A stretch of DNA of 64,000 nucleotides from Herbiconiux solani NBRC 106740. Lineage in GTDB: Bacteria > Actinomycetota > Actinomycetes > Actinomycetales > Microbacteriaceae. The notes under the pieces were generated by a model, which did not search any database, was not told the DNA's origin, and saw nothing but the letters and a program-made list of their open reading frames with translations. Below, piece after piece: positions 39,901 to 49,158 of the stretch; positions within the stretch are counted from its first letter, which is position 1, and the number at the start of each line of letters is the position of its first letter. The DNA lies in NCBI RefSeq assembly GCF_001571005.1, contig NZ_BCST01000002.1, positions 488,075 through 552,074 on the forward strand, written 5' to 3'. The position numbers were made by a program, and so were the translations under genes.

Positions 39901-39907
39901 GGCGCAT

Positions 39908-42241
39908 ATGCCCGAAAGCCCCCACCGTCTCGTCAGCGCGTTCCAGCGCATCGTCGACGGCACCAAACGCCCCGTCGGCATGATGCTCGCGCTCAGCGTG
40001 GCCGCCGGCCTGCTGATCACCGTCATGGCCGTGCCCGCCGTCGCCGTCACCGGCGTCTATGCCTCGCGCTCGGTCGATGTGCTGAACACCCTGCCGGACT
40101 ACATCCGCCCCACCACGCTGGCGCAGAAGTCCGAGATCTACGCGACGAACAGCGACGGGTCGAACACGCTCCTCGCGACGGTCTTCGACCAGAACCGCCA
40201 GGAGGTGGGCTGGGACGACATCTCGCAGTTCGTGAAGGATGCGGTGGTCTCCACCGAAGACCCGCGCTTCTACGAGCACTCCGGCGTCGACATCGCCTCC
40301 ACCCTCCGAGCCGCCGTGGGCAACGTGGCCTCGGGCGGCGTGGAGAGCGGCGCGTCGACGATCACGATGCAGTACGTGCGCAACATCCTCGTGCAGCAGG
40401 CCGAGATGATGGACACCAAGGAGGAGCGCGACGCCGCCTACGCGGCCGCGACCACCGAGTCGGTCGATCGCAAGCTCACCGAGATGCGGCTCGCGATCGC
40501 GCTCGAGAAGCAGTACACCAAAGACGACATCCTGCTCGGCTACCTCAACATCGCGAACTTCGGCGGCTCGGTCTACGGCATCGAGGCGGCGGCGCAGTAC
40601 TACTACAGCGTCAGCGCGAAAGACCTGACGCTCGCCCAGGCCGCGAGCCTGGCGGCGACCGTCAACGAGCCCAACGGGCTGCGGATCGACGAGCCCGACA
40701 ACGTCGCCGACAACGAGGCCCGCCGCAACGAGGACGTGCTCGCCTCAATGCTGAAGCAGAAGTCGATCACCCAGGCGCAGCACGACGAGGCCGTCGCGAC
40801 CCCCGTGACCCCGCAGATCACCCAGCCCACCACGGGTTGCCAGGCCGCCCAGAACGGTGCCGCGTACTTCTGCGACTACGTGACCTACATCGTCAAGAAC
40901 GACCCGACCTTCGGCGACACCTCGGACGCGCGCTGGCAGCACTTCAAGCAGGGCGGGTACAAGATCTACACCACCCTCAACACCGAGCTGCAGGCCAACG
41001 CCGACGAGACGATGAAGAAGTACATCCCGTCGAACTCGGACGAGGCCGACCTCGGCTCGACCATCGTCACCGTGGAGCCGGGCACCGGCCGCATCCTCGC
41101 CATGGCGCAGAACACGAACTTCAACGACGACCCCGACTCGACCGATCCCGGCGCGACCGCGATCAACTACAACACCGACATCGACTACGGCGGCTCCTCG
41201 GGCTTCCAGGTCGGGTCGACCTACAAGGTCTTCGCTCTGGCGCAGTGGCTGAAAGACGGGCACTCCCTCTCTGACCGCGTGAGCGGCAACGAGCGGGTCT
41301 GGGACACCGGCACGTTCACCAACAGCTGCGAGGAGATGGGCGGACCCTGGGATCCGGCGAACGACGGCAGCTCTCGGCCGGGCACGATGTCGGTGCAGAG
41401 CGCCCTCACCAACTCGGTCAACAACGCCTTCGTCGCGATGACGCAGGAGATGGACCTGTGCCAGATCAAGGACACCGCCCAGTCGCTCGGCGTGCACCGG
41501 GCCGACGGCGCCGACCTCAACACCCTGCCCTCGTCGGTGCTCGGCATCAACGAGATCGCGCCGCTGACGATGGCGGCCGCCTACGCCGGCATCGCCGCGA
41601 ACGGCCTCTACTGCCAGCCGGTCGCGATCGACAAGATCCTCGACCCCGAGGGCGACGACGTGACGCCGCCGCCCGCCGACTGCAAGCAGGCCCTCGACCC
41701 GGGCATCGCGGCGACCCTCGCCTACGCCATGCTCGGCCCGATCGAGAGCGGCACGGCCACGGCCTCCGACCCGGATGACGGCATCACCCACATCGGCAAG
41801 ACCGGTACCACCGACAACGAGAAGGACACCTGGATGGTCGGCGCCTCGACCAAGGCCGCCACGGCGGTCTGGGTCGGCAACGTCACCGGCAACGTCTCGA
41901 TGAACGACGTCTACCCGAACGACTACACCGGTTCGACCGTGCGGCACCGCATCTGGCGGTCGGTCATGACGGCGAACGACGACGTGCTCGGTGGCGGGGA
42001 CTTCCCGGACCCGGAGCGCGCGCTCGTCAACGGCTCCTCGAACCGCTTCGACTCGGACTCCGACTCGGGATCGGGATCCAGCTCGCCGAGCCCTACGCCG
42101 ACGACCGCGCCGACGCCGACCCCCGCCCCGACCCAGGATGCGCCGGCCACGCCGGTCGCGCCCGTCGCGCCGGACCCCGCGGTCACCCCCACCGCGCCGG
42201 CCACCCCCGCGGCCGGCGCCGCCGGCACCGTCGGCGGCTAG
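39908..42241 (+). CDS. Class A penicillin-binding protein (glycosyltransferase/transpeptidase)
   Basis: A 777-residue bifunctional peptidoglycan synthase. One membrane anchor (about residues 26-50) precedes the GT51 domain with Glu117 (STEDPRFYEHSGVD) and GASTITMQYVRN. The transpeptidase domain has Ser437 in GSTYK (SxxK), Ser503 in SVN and Lys631 in KTGTT. It polymerises lipid II and cross-links peptides outside the membrane. The C-terminal about 70 residues are a Ser/Asp then Pro/Thr/Ala low-complexity tail (SSSPSPTPTTAPTPTPAP) that may thread into the wall. It is divergent from the DinB gene and appears leaderless. Confidence 0.95.
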   Translation: MPESPHRLVSAFQRIVDGTKRPVGMMLALSVAAGLLITVMAVPAVAVTGVYASRSVDVLNTLPDYIRPTTLAQKSEIYATNSDGSNTLLATVFDQNRQEVGWDDISQFVKDAVVSTEDPRFYEHSGVDIASTLRAAVGNVASGGVESGASTITMQYVRNILVQQAEMMDTKEERDAAYAAATTESVDRKLTEMRLAIALEKQYTKDDILLGYLNIANFGGSVYGIEAAAQYYYSVSAKDLTLAQAASLAATVNEPNGLRIDEPDNVADNEARRNEDVLASMLKQKSITQAQHDEAVATPVTPQITQPTTGCQAAQNGAAYFCDYVTYIVKNDPTFGDTSDARWQHFKQGGYKIYTTLNTELQANADETMKKYIPSNSDEADLGSTIVTVEPGTGRILAMAQNTNFNDDPDSTDPGATAINYNTDIDYGGSSGFQVGSTYKVFALAQWLKDGHSLSDRVSGNERVWDTGTFTNSCEEMGGPWDPANDGSSRPGTMSVQSALTNSVNNAFVAMTQEMDLCQIKDTAQSLGVHRADGADLNTLPSSVLGINEIAPLTMAAAYAGIAANGLYCQPVAIDKILDPEGDDVTPPPADCKQALDPGIAATLAYAMLGPIESGTATASDPDDGITHIGKTGTTDNEKDTWMVGASTKAATAVWVGNVTGNVSMNDVYPNDYTGSTVRHRIWRSVMTANDDVLGGGDFPDPERALVNGSSNRFDSDSDSGSGSSSPSPTPTTAPTPTPAPTQDAPATPVAPVAPDPAVTPTAPATPAAGAAGTVGG

Positions 42242-42263
42242 CCCGCCCAGAACTGCGGACTAA

Positions 42264-42321
42264 CGACGAACGTCGCCGCGACCGAGCCCGCTGAGCGGGT
42301 GGGTCGCGGCGACGTTCGTCG
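42264..42321. terminator. 20-bp perfect hairpin between convergent genes
   Basis: The 20-nt arms (42264-42283 and 42302-42321) pair perfectly, and the loop holds a second small stem (CCCGC/GCGGG). Further GC-rich complementary segments flank it (42241-42248 with 42324-42331). It lies between the convergent PBP and gabT genes and probably terminates both. There is no T-tract. Confidence 0.7.
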
Positions 42322-42333
42322 CCGGGCGGGCGG

Positions 42334-43689
42334 CTAGGGCTGGGCGGAGAGCTCGGCGAGCTTCTGCTCGATGACGGTGGCGGCGTCGTCGATGAGGGCC
42401 TCGGAGATGACCACGCTGGGGAGGAAGCGGAGCACGCTGTCCCAGCTGCCCGCATCCAGCACGATCACGCCGTTCGCCGCCGCGTGGCGGATCACCTGGG
42501 TGAGGGCCTCGGGGTTCGGCTTCTTCGTGCCGGGGAGCACGAGCTCGACACCGATCATGGCGCCTTTGCCGCGCACCTCGCCGACGATCGGGAAGCGCTC
42601 GGGCCAGTCGCCGATGCGGTCGAAGAAGGCGCGCTCGACGCGCTGGGCCTCGGCGATCAGGCCGTCGCGCTCGATCACCTCGAACACCGCCAGCGCCGCC
42701 GCGGTCGAGACCGGGTTGCCGCCGAAGGTGCCGCCGATGCCGCCGGGCTGCACCGCATCCATGATCTCGGCGCGGCCGGTGACCGCCGCGAGGGGGAAGC
42801 CGCCCGCGATGCCCTTGGCGCTGGTGATCAGGTCGGGCACGACGCCGTGGTGCTCGATCGAGTACCAGGCGCCGCTCCGGGCGATGCCGGCCTGGATCTC
42901 GTCGGCCACGAACACGATCCCGTTCTCGGCGCAGAACTCGCTGAGACGCTTGAAGTAGCCGGGCGCCGGGATGACGATGCCGCCGTCGCCCTGGATCGGC
43001 TCGACGAACAGCGCGGCCAGCTCGGTGGCGCCGATGTGGGTGACGATGTAGTCGATCGTGCGCTCGGCCGCCTCTTCGCCCGTCATGCCCTCGGGGTCGC
43101 GGAAGGGGTAGCTGATCGGCACGCTGAAGATGTCGCCCGGCATCGGGCCCATGCCGGCGCGCTCGGGCCAGGGGCGGTAGGTCATCGCCATCGTCAAGTT
43201 GGTGCGGCCGTGGAAGGCGTGATCGAGCGCCGCGATCACGCGGCGGCCGGTGTACTTGCGGGCGATCTTGACCGCGTTCTCGACCGCCTCGGCCCCGGAG
43301 TTGACCAGGATCGACCGCTTCTCGAAGTCGCCCGGGGTGATCTCGGCGAGCTTCTCGGCGACCTTCAGGTAGGTCTCGTACGGCGTGACGGTGAACAGCG
43401 TGTGCGTGAGCTTCGACGCCTGGGCGGTGGCGGCCGCGACCACATCGGGATGCGCGTGGCCGACGGTCGTGACGCCGATGCCGCACCCCAGGTCGATGAT
43501 CTGGTTGCCGTCGACGTCGACGAGGATCGCGCCTGACCCGTGGTCCATGTAGATGTCGGCCAGCGTGCCGGCGCCGCGCGAGACGGCCTTCTTGCGGCGC
43601 TCGTGCATCTCGCGGGACTTCGGGCCGGGCAGCTCGGTGACGAGCTTGCGCTCCTGAGGAACGGAGAAGGATTCGGGTGAGATGGCCAT
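42334..43689 (-). CDS. gabT: 4-aminobutyrate aminotransferase
   Basis: A 451-residue class III PLP aminotransferase. ILVDVDGNQIIDLGCGIGVT, NSGAEAVENAVKIARKYT, HAFHGRTNLTMAMT, the PLP-contacting Asp263 (VADEIQAG) and the Schiff-base Lys292 (TSAKGIAGGFPL) are all present, and length and motifs match actinobacterial GabT. It converts GABA and 2-oxoglutarate to succinic semialdehyde and glutamate. It starts 9 bp after the tag gene. Its predicted -10 hexamer begins with the tag stop codon, so it may have its own leaderless promoter inside the tag end as well as read-through. Confidence 0.92.
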   Translation of the reverse strand: MAISPESFSVPQERKLVTELPGPKSREMHERRKKAVSRGAGTLADIYMDHGSGAILVDVDGNQIIDLGCGIGVTTVGHAHPDVVAAATAQASKLTHTLFTVTPYETYLKVAEKLAEITPGDFEKRSILVNSGAEAVENAVKIARKYTGRRVIAALDHAFHGRTNLTMAMTYRPWPERAGMGPMPGDIFSVPISYPFRDPEGMTGEEAAERTIDYIVTHIGATELAALFVEPIQGDGGIVIPAPGYFKRLSEFCAENGIVFVADEIQAGIARSGAWYSIEHHGVVPDLITSAKGIAGGFPLAAVTGRAEIMDAVQPGGIGGTFGGNPVSTAAALAVFEVIERDGLIAEAQRVERAFFDRIGDWPERFPIVGEVRGKGAMIGVELVLPGTKKPNPEALTQVIRHAAANGVIVLDAGSWDSVLRFLPSVVISEALIDDAATVIEQKLAELSAQP

Positions 43690-43695
43690 GCTCCG

Positions 43696-43701
43696 AGCCT
43701 A
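43696..43701 (-). promoter_or_regulatory. Leaderless -10 box of gabT
   Basis: TAGGCT on the minus strand, 6 nt, ATG at 43689. The first three bases are the stop codon of tag. Confidence 0.45.
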
Positions 43702-44319
43702 CGCCGGAGGGTGTTTCGCGGCTGTTTCGGCGATCGCCGCCTTGCGGGGGCAGGAGTCGACGTGGTCGTCGACCAGGCCGACCGCCTCGAGGTAGGCGTA
43801 GACGATGGTCGAGCCGACGAAGGTGAAACCGCGCTTCTTGAGGTCTTTGCTGAGCCGGTCGGAGAGCTCGGTGGTCGCCACGAGGTCGCCGAGGCCCTGC
43901 GGATGATTCACGATCCGTTCCCCGCCCACCCAGCCCCAGAGGTAGTCGGCGAACGAGCCGAACTCGGCCTGGACCCGCTGGAACGCGATCGCGTTCTTCC
44001 TCGTTCCGACGATCTTGAGGCGGTTGCGGATGATCCCGGCATCCCCCATCAGCTCCTCGAGCCGCTCGTCGGACAGCTGCGCGACCGCCTCGACGTCGAA
44101 GCCCTCGAAGGCGCGCTCGTAACCGGCCCGCCGGTTCAGGATCGTCGACCAGGAGAGCCCGGCCTGGGCCCCCTCGAGCACGAGCATCTCGAACAGGTGG
44201 TGGTCGTCGCGGCTCGGCACGCCCCACTCGGCGTCGTGATAGGCGCGCATCGCCGGGGTGTGGACGGCCCAGCCGCAGGTGCCGTCGTCGGGGCTGTCGC
44301 CCGCATCCGTTTCGCTCAT
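43699..44319 (-). CDS. tag: DNA-3-methyladenine glycosylase I
   Basis: A 206-residue enzyme of the Tag family that removes 3-methyladenine from DNA. TCGWAVHTPAMRAYHDAEWG supplies the first zinc Cys and His and the conserved Trp, EMLVLEGAQAGLSWSTILNR contains the catalytic Glu and aromatic pocket, and DHVDSCP near the C-terminus gives the other zinc His and Cys. It is the second alkyl-base glycosylase in the window, unrelated in fold details to the AlkA-like protein at 12355. Confidence 0.95.
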   Translation of the reverse strand: MSETDAGDSPDDGTCGWAVHTPAMRAYHDAEWGVPSRDDHHLFEMLVLEGAQAGLSWSTILNRRAGYERAFEGFDVEAVAQLSDERLEELMGDAGIIRNRLKIVGTRKNAIAFQRVQAEFGSFADYLWGWVGGERIVNHPQGLGDLVATTELSDRLSKDLKKRGFTFVGSTIVYAYLEAVGLVDDHVDSCPRKAAIAETAAKHPPA

Positions 44320-44351
44320 GGTGCGATCATGGCAGCGACCGCCGACATCCG

Positions 44352-44927
44352 TCAGCCGCCGGCGGTCGACCCGAAGCCGGACTTGCCCGACGAGCCGAAA
44401 CCGCTCTTCAGCGGAGCCCGGTCACCGGTCTTGGCCCCGGTCGGCGCGGGGCTGACGACGTCGGGCTGCAGCTTGGCGCCGGGTGCCGCGAACCCGCCCG
44501 AGGCGACGTTCGACCAGCCCGCGACATTGGGCGAACCCCACCGCGACCCGGCGAAGATGATCGGCCCGAGCCACGGATGCGCGTAGTGCGCCTGCGGGTA
44601 GGCGTTGGAGGATTCGCAGAGATCCTCCGGGTTGTCGGCGATCTGCTCGCCCTGGGCCTCGAGCTGCTGGATCTGCGCGGTGACGTCGGCGATGCAGGCC
44701 TCTTTCGAGTCGTACATCGGGCGCTCGGCGTTGTCGGGGATGACGTACTTCTGGCCGTCGGCGCCCTCGAGCACGATGCCCTCGTCGGTCGGGGCACAGC
44801 CCGAGAGGGCGAGCACCGCGCCGGCGATCGACACCACGGCGACGCCCCGGGCGACGGCCGGTTTGCGGAGTGCGCGCTGGGACGCGGCGATTCCGGAGAG
44901 GTCGAGGGAAGAGGATCGCGCAGCCAT
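44352..44927 (-). CDS. Lipoprotein resembling YgiB (DUF1190)
   Basis: A 191-residue exported protein. The hydrophobic segment ends in the lipobox LSGC (Cys at about residue 44), so the mature protein should be lipid-anchored outside the membrane. Beyond it lie MYDSKEACIADV, LCESSNAYPQAHYAHPWLGP and a C-terminal repeat KSGFGSSGKSGFGS. The Cys spacing and Gly-Phe-Gly tail resemble E. coli YgiB, whose gene is paired with ygiC. Here the gene likewise follows a YgiC-like synthetase. The similarity is moderate and the name is tentative. An upstream ATG (44948) would add 7 residues. Confidence 0.7.
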   Translation of the reverse strand: MAARSSSLDLSGIAASQRALRKPAVARGVAVVSIAGAVLALSGCAPTDEGIVLEGADGQKYVIPDNAERPMYDSKEACIADVTAQIQQLEAQGEQIADNPEDLCESSNAYPQAHYAHPWLGPIIFAGSRWGSPNVAGWSNVASGGFAAPGAKLQPDVVSPAPTGAKTGDRAPLKSGFGSSGKSGFGSTAGG

Positions 44928-45002
44928 CAGGATTCCATCATCCCCCACCCGGCGCCGGTTCGTGCACGGGTGTCGATCGGCGTGCAGCGACTCCTCAGCC
45001 CC

Positions 45003-45071
45003 GATTCAGTGCTCGACTCAGTGCTCGACTCAGTGCTCGACTCAGCCCTCGATAGTGCCGACTCAGCGCTC
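45003..45071. repeat. 12-bp tandem array carrying repeated stop codons
   Basis: Four contiguous 12-bp units (45003-45050) of the type GACTCAGTGCTC and one separated copy (45060-45071) overlap the last codons of the YgiC-like gene. On the minus strand each unit reads GAG CNC TGA/GTC, so the natural stop is followed by several more in-frame TGA codons. The array appears to have grown from the gene end itself. Confidence 0.85.
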
Positions 45072-46349
45072 GATGAAGTGCGGCACGAACTCGGCCAGGT
45101 CACCCGTGATCGGGCCGCCGGTCTCGCGCAGGTCGATGCCCGCCGGGGTCTCCCCCACGATCCAGCTGCCGATCACCGGGGTCTTGGGCTCGCCCGCCTC
45201 GGTCGAGATCGGCGTGAAGCGGGCGCGCTCCTGGTAGACGAAACCCTCGTCGCCGTACCCGCCCTCGTTCGCGGCGACCGGCGCATCCGACCCGTCGAAC
45301 ACCGTGACGTTGGCGCCCTCGCGGCCGAGCCGGGGCTTCGAGACGTACCCCGCCCGGCCGCCGCGGAGCGCATCCGGGGCCTCGAAGGCGGGCAGCAGGT
45401 TCGGATGCCCGGGGAAGAGCTCCCAGAGCACGACGAGCAGCTGCTTGTTGCTGAGCAGCAGCTTCCACGCGGGCTCGACCCAGGCGGTGCGGCCGCGGGT
45501 GCCGGGCAGGAAGCCGCCGAACTGCTCGGTGATCATCCACTCCCAGGGGTAGAGCTTGAAGATGTGGCGGATCTCCTCGTCGTCGGCGTCGAGGAAGGCC
45601 TGGCGGTCGACGCTGTAGCGCAGCTCCTCCATGAAGACGAGCTTCGGGTCGAAGCCGGCGGCCGAGGCGGTCTCGGCCATGTAGGCGACGGTGTCGAAGT
45701 CCTCGACGATGAGCTCGGCGCCGGGCTCGCCGGTGTCATGCAGCGAGGCGAGGTGCAGGCGGGCGCCCGGGGCGAGGCCCCAGCGGGCGGTGCGGATGTG
45801 GTCCCACTGCTCGATCAGCAGCTCGTGCACCGCGTTGAACTGGTCGGCGGTGGGCGGGATCGCGCCGGTGGCCTTCTGATCCTCGAGCCACTGCCATTGG
45901 GCGGCGGCGGTCTCGACGAGTGAGGTGGGGGTGTCGGCGTTGAACTCGAGCAGCTTGACCGTGGGGGTGCGGGCGGTGCCGAAACGGGCGGGGCGGCCGG
46001 AGAGGTCGGGCGGGCCGGCGCCGTCGTCGTAGGCGAGGTCGAAGCGGCCGTAGACGGTGGGGTCGTCGTCGTCCCAGGATGCACGGACCAGTTCGTGGAA
46101 CCGGTCCGGGATGCCGAACTCGGCGAAGCGGCCGGCGCGCACGATGTGCTCGACCGCATCCATGCAGCGGGCGAAGAGCTCGGCGGTGGCGGTCTCGAGC
46201 AGCGCGATCTCGGGCGGGGTGAAGACGTAGGCGGCCGCTTCGCTCCAGTAGGGGCGGCCGCCCTCGGACTCGAGGTCGTAGAAGCTGAACCCCACCGCGT
46301 CGGCGCGCTCGCGCCAGTTCGGGCGGGGGGTCACGGAGGTCCGTCGCAT
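45063..46349 (-). CDS. YgiC-like ATP-grasp synthetase (glutathionylspermidine synthase family)
   Basis: A 428-residue protein with the C-terminal synthetase fold of glutathionylspermidine synthase: VKLLEFNADTPTSLVETAAAQWQWLE, FMEELRYSVDRQAFL, LLLSNKQLLVVLWELFPGHPNLLPAF and the ATP-grasp YVSKPRLGREGANVTVF. It lacks the amidase domain, like E. coli YgiC/YjfC. High-GC actinobacteria make mycothiol rather than glutathione, so the family name should not be taken as the reaction; it more likely joins a peptide or amino-acid carboxylate to an amine. It pairs with the YgiB-like lipoprotein downstream. TAGGCT lies 8 nt before the ATG. Confidence 0.85.
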   Translation of the reverse strand: MRRTSVTPRPNWRERADAVGFSFYDLESEGGRPYWSEAAAYVFTPPEIALLETATAELFARCMDAVEHIVRAGRFAEFGIPDRFHELVRASWDDDDPTVYGRFDLAYDDGAGPPDLSGRPARFGTARTPTVKLLEFNADTPTSLVETAAAQWQWLEDQKATGAIPPTADQFNAVHELLIEQWDHIRTARWGLAPGARLHLASLHDTGEPGAELIVEDFDTVAYMAETASAAGFDPKLVFMEELRYSVDRQAFLDADDEEIRHIFKLYPWEWMITEQFGGFLPGTRGRTAWVEPAWKLLLSNKQLLVVLWELFPGHPNLLPAFEAPDALRGGRAGYVSKPRLGREGANVTVFDGSDAPVAANEGGYGDEGFVYQERARFTPISTEAGEPKTPVIGSWIVGETPAGIDLRETGGPITGDLAEFVPHFIER

Positions 46350-46357
46350 GACGTGTG

Positions 46358-46363
46358 AGCCTA
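46358..46363 (-). promoter_or_regulatory. Probable -10 box of the YgiC-like gene
   Basis: TAGGCT on the minus strand, 8 nt, ATG at 46349; near-leaderless. Confidence 0.4.
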
Positions 46364-46392
46364 GCCGGGCCCCGCCGGCCCCGCCCGCCCCG

Positions 46393-46473
46393 CCCGACTG
46401 TCCGCGATCCGTCAGTTGTTGTCGCTATCGGCGCGTTTTAGCGACAACGAGTGACGGATCGCGGACAGTCGGG
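46393..46473. repeat. 34-bp palindrome (TTGTTGTCGCT family)
   Basis: The 34-nt arms (46393-46426 and 46440-46473) are reverse complements with three mismatches and a 13-nt loop. The inner part shares TTGTTGTCGCT / AGCGACAAC and GTGAC with the palindrome at 13673-13717. It lies between the aldo/keto reductase stop and the YgiC-like gene. Confidence 0.85.
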
Positions 46474-46492
46474 GGAAGCGAGGGCGTCGGCG

Positions 46493-47365
46493 TCAGCTCA
46501 GGGCGTCGAGCTCGGCGAACTCCTCGTCGGTGAGCTCGATCGATGCACCGGCGACGTTCTCCTCGAGGTGCGCGACCGAGGAGGTGCCGGGGATCGGCAG
46601 CAGCACGGGCGACTTGCGCAGCAGCCAGGCCAGCGCGAGCTGGCTCGGGGTGCTCCCGTGCCGCGCAGCGAGCTCGGCGAGCGGCGAACCCTCGCCCGAG
46701 AGCTTGCCGGTGGCGAGCGGGAACCACGGGATGAACCCGATGCCCTCGGCCTCGGCGTACTCGAGCAGGGCCGACGACTTGCGGTTCGTCAGGTTGAACA
46801 GGTTCTGCACCGACACGATCTCGGCGATCTCGCGCGCCGCCTTCACCTCGTCGACCGACACCTCGGAGAGGCCGATGTGTCGCACCTTGCCCTCGTCCTG
46901 CAGCGCCTTGAGCTCGCCGAGCTGGTCCTCCAGCGGCACCTTCGGGTCGATGCGGTGCAGCTGCAGGAGGTCGATGCGGTCGACCCCGAGGTTGCGCAGG
47001 TTGAGCTCGGTCTGCTGGCGCAGGTACTCGGGGCGGCCGACCGGGATCCACTCGTTCGGGCCCTGGCGGGTGAAGCCCACCTTCGTCGCGATCACGAGGT
47101 CGTCGGCGTAGGGGTGCAGCGCCTCGCGGATGAACGCGTCGGTCACGAACGGGCCATACGCATCCGCGGTGTCGATGAGGTTCACACCGAGCTCGACGGC
47201 CCGGCGCAGCACGGCCACGGGAGCCTCACGATCGTCGGGCCAGCCCCAGACGCCCTTGCCCGTGAGCTGCATCGTGCCGAAGCCGAGGCGATTGACGGTG
47301 AGGTCGCCTCCGAGGCGGAAGGTTCCGGATGCCGCTGCCGGCAGTGCGTTCGCTGAATCAGTCAT
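46493..47365 (-). CDS. Aldo/keto reductase
   Basis: A 290-residue NADPH-dependent oxidoreductase. The AKR tetrad is visible: Asp and Tyr in [10 protein letters not shown], Lys in VIATKVGF and His in LLQLHRIDP. The cofactor segment [15 protein letters not shown] follows near the C-terminus. It resembles the broad-specificity YdhF/AKR groups. The frame stays open upstream, but the ATG at 47365 begins at the expected position for the family. It is divergent from the GH13 gene (79 bp). Confidence 0.9.
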   Translation of the reverse strand: MTDSANALPAAASGTFRLGGDLTVNRLGFGTMQLTGKGVWGWPDDREAPVAVLRRAVELGVNLIDTADAYGPFVTDAFIREALHPYADDLVIATKVGFTRQGPNEWIPVGRPEYLRQQTELNLRNLGVDRIDLLQLHRIDPKVPLEDQLGELKALQDEGKVRHIGLSEVSVDEVKAAREIAEIVSVQNLFNLTNRKSSALLEYAEAEGIGFIPWFPLATGKLSGEGSPLAELAARHGSTPSQLALAWLLRKSPVLLPIPGTSSVAHLEENVAGASIELTDEEFAELDALS

Positions 47366-47444
47366 ACCGCCAGTCAACTCCGGTCGGCGCATCCGTGTTC
47401 CGGATACCTGTTCGCTCTGCGCGCATCGTGGGCAGACTGAGGGA

Positions 47445-49139
47445 ATGAAGATCACCGACACGAGCGACCTGTGGTGGAAGAACGCCGTCGTGTACTGCCT
47501 CGACGTGGAGACCTACCTCGACTGGAACGGCGACGGCGTGGGCGACTTCGTCGGACTCGCGAACCGCATCGACTACCTCGCCGAACTCGGCGTGACCTGC
47601 CTCTGGCTGATGCCGTTCTATCCGACTCCCGATCGGGACGACGGCTACGACATCCTCGACTTCTACGGGGTCGACCCGCGGCTCGGGCACTTCGGCGACC
47701 TGGTGGAGGTGATCCGCATCGCGCGCGACCGGGGCATCCGGGTGATCGCCGACCTCGTGATCAACCACACGTCCGACCGGCATCCGTGGTTCAGGGCGGC
47801 GCGTTCGAGCCGCGACAGCCCCTACCGCGACTACTACGTGTGGCGCGACGAGCCGCTCGACGACGGCGAGCCGGTGTTCCCCGACCAGGAGTCGAGCAAC
47901 TGGGAGCTCGACGAGAAGACCGGGCAGTACTACCAGCACGTGTTCTACAAGCACCAACCCGACCTCAACATCACCAACCCGCTGGTGCGCGACGAGATCG
48001 CGAAGATCATGGGGTTCTGGTTGCAGCTGGGGCTCTCGGGCTTCCGGGTGGATGCGGTGCCGTTCCTGCTCGACGAGAGCGGCGTGGTGGGCGGCTCGGA
48101 GCTGCTGCCCGACCCGCACGCCTACCTGCGGTCGCTGCGGTCGTTCCTCGGCCGGCGATCGGGCGACGGGGTGCTGCTCGGCGAGGTGAATCTCGAGCGC
48201 GCCGAGCAGGAGCAGTTCTTCGGCGGGGCCGAGGGCGACGAGCTCACCATGCAGTTCGACTTCATCTCGATGCAGAACCTCTACCTCTCGCTGGCACGAC
48301 AGGATGCGGGGCCGTTGGTCGAAGCCCTGCTCTCCCGGCCCGTCGGCTCACCCGACTCGCAGTGGGCGAACTTCGTGCGCAACCACGATGAGCTCACCCT
48401 GGACAAGCTCTCCGACGCCGAACGCGAGGAGGTGTTCGCAGCCTTCGGACCGGAGGAGCGGATGCAGGTCTACGGCCGCGGCCTGGTGCGCCGCCTGCCG
48501 CCGATGCTCGACGGTGATCCGCGGCGCATCCGGCTGGTCTACAGCCTGCTGTTCTCGATGCCGGGCACCCCGGTGCTCTTCTACGGCGAGGAGATCGGCA
48601 TGGGCGAGAACCTCGACGCCGAGGGGCGGATGGCGGTGCGCACGCCGATGCAGTGGACGTCCGGGCCGAACGGCGGCTTCTCGACCGCGCGGCCCTCGCG
48701 CCTCCGCAACGCCCTCGTCTCGGGCGGGTACGGGCCCGAGCACGTGAACGTGGAGACGCAGCGGCGCGACCCCGACTCGCTGTACTCCTTCATCCGGATG
48801 CTCGTGCAGCACTACCGCAACGCCCCCGAGCTGGGCTGGGGCGAGTTCACGGTGCTCGAGGGAACGCCCTCGTCGGTGCTCGCCCACACCCTCTCGTGGG
48901 ACGGGCGGACGGTGCTGCTCGTGCACAACTTCTCGGCCACCCCGGTCGACGTGCCGCTGGCGCTCGATCGCGAGCTTGCCGGATGCCGCGTCAACCGGTT
49001 GCTCGGCGCGGAGGCGGGCCGGCAGCCGTTCGCCGATCCGCTCTCGCTCGACGACGCGGGCCGGACGACCGTGCCCCTCGAGGGCTACGGCTTCGAGTGG
49101 TTGCGCGTGATCGCCCCGGGCGACGAACTGCAGTACTGA
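47445..49139 (+). CDS. GH13 alpha-amylase family enzyme, trehalose synthase-like
   Basis: A 564-residue glycoside hydrolase. [20 protein letters not shown] begins the TIM barrel. The four conserved regions are present: [18 protein letters not shown] with nucleophile Asp203, LLGEVNLE with acid/base Glu247, and NFVRNHDEL with Asp315. A C-terminal beta domain ends [13 protein letters not shown]. The sequence is nearest to trehalose synthase/oligo-glucosidase-type enzymes, but the start ([14 protein letters not shown]) differs from classical TreS and there is no maltokinase domain, so maltose-trehalose isomerisation is unproven. The ATG at 47445 is 6 nt from CAGACT and follows GAGGGA. Confidence 0.85.
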   Translation: MKITDTSDLWWKNAVVYCLDVETYLDWNGDGVGDFVGLANRIDYLAELGVTCLWLMPFYPTPDRDDGYDILDFYGVDPRLGHFGDLVEVIRIARDRGIRVIADLVINHTSDRHPWFRAARSSRDSPYRDYYVWRDEPLDDGEPVFPDQESSNWELDEKTGQYYQHVFYKHQPDLNITNPLVRDEIAKIMGFWLQLGLSGFRVDAVPFLLDESGVVGGSELLPDPHAYLRSLRSFLGRRSGDGVLLGEVNLERAEQEQFFGGAEGDELTMQFDFISMQNLYLSLARQDAGPLVEALLSRPVGSPDSQWANFVRNHDELTLDKLSDAEREEVFAAFGPEERMQVYGRGLVRRLPPMLDGDPRRIRLVYSLLFSMPGTPVLFYGEEIGMGENLDAEGRMAVRTPMQWTSGPNGGFSTARPSRLRNALVSGGYGPEHVNVETQRRDPDSLYSFIRMLVQHYRNAPELGWGEFTVLEGTPSSVLAHTLSWDGRTVLLVHNFSATPVDVPLALDRELAGCRVNRLLGAEAGRQPFADPLSLDDAGRTTVPLEGYGFEWLRVIAPGDELQY

Positions 49140-49158
49140 GAGGGGGGCGGAGCCGCGG

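Noticed and set aside
45003..45071. Tandem array considered as a CRISPR array
   Set aside because: The units are contiguous 12-mers without unique spacers and no cas genes are present.
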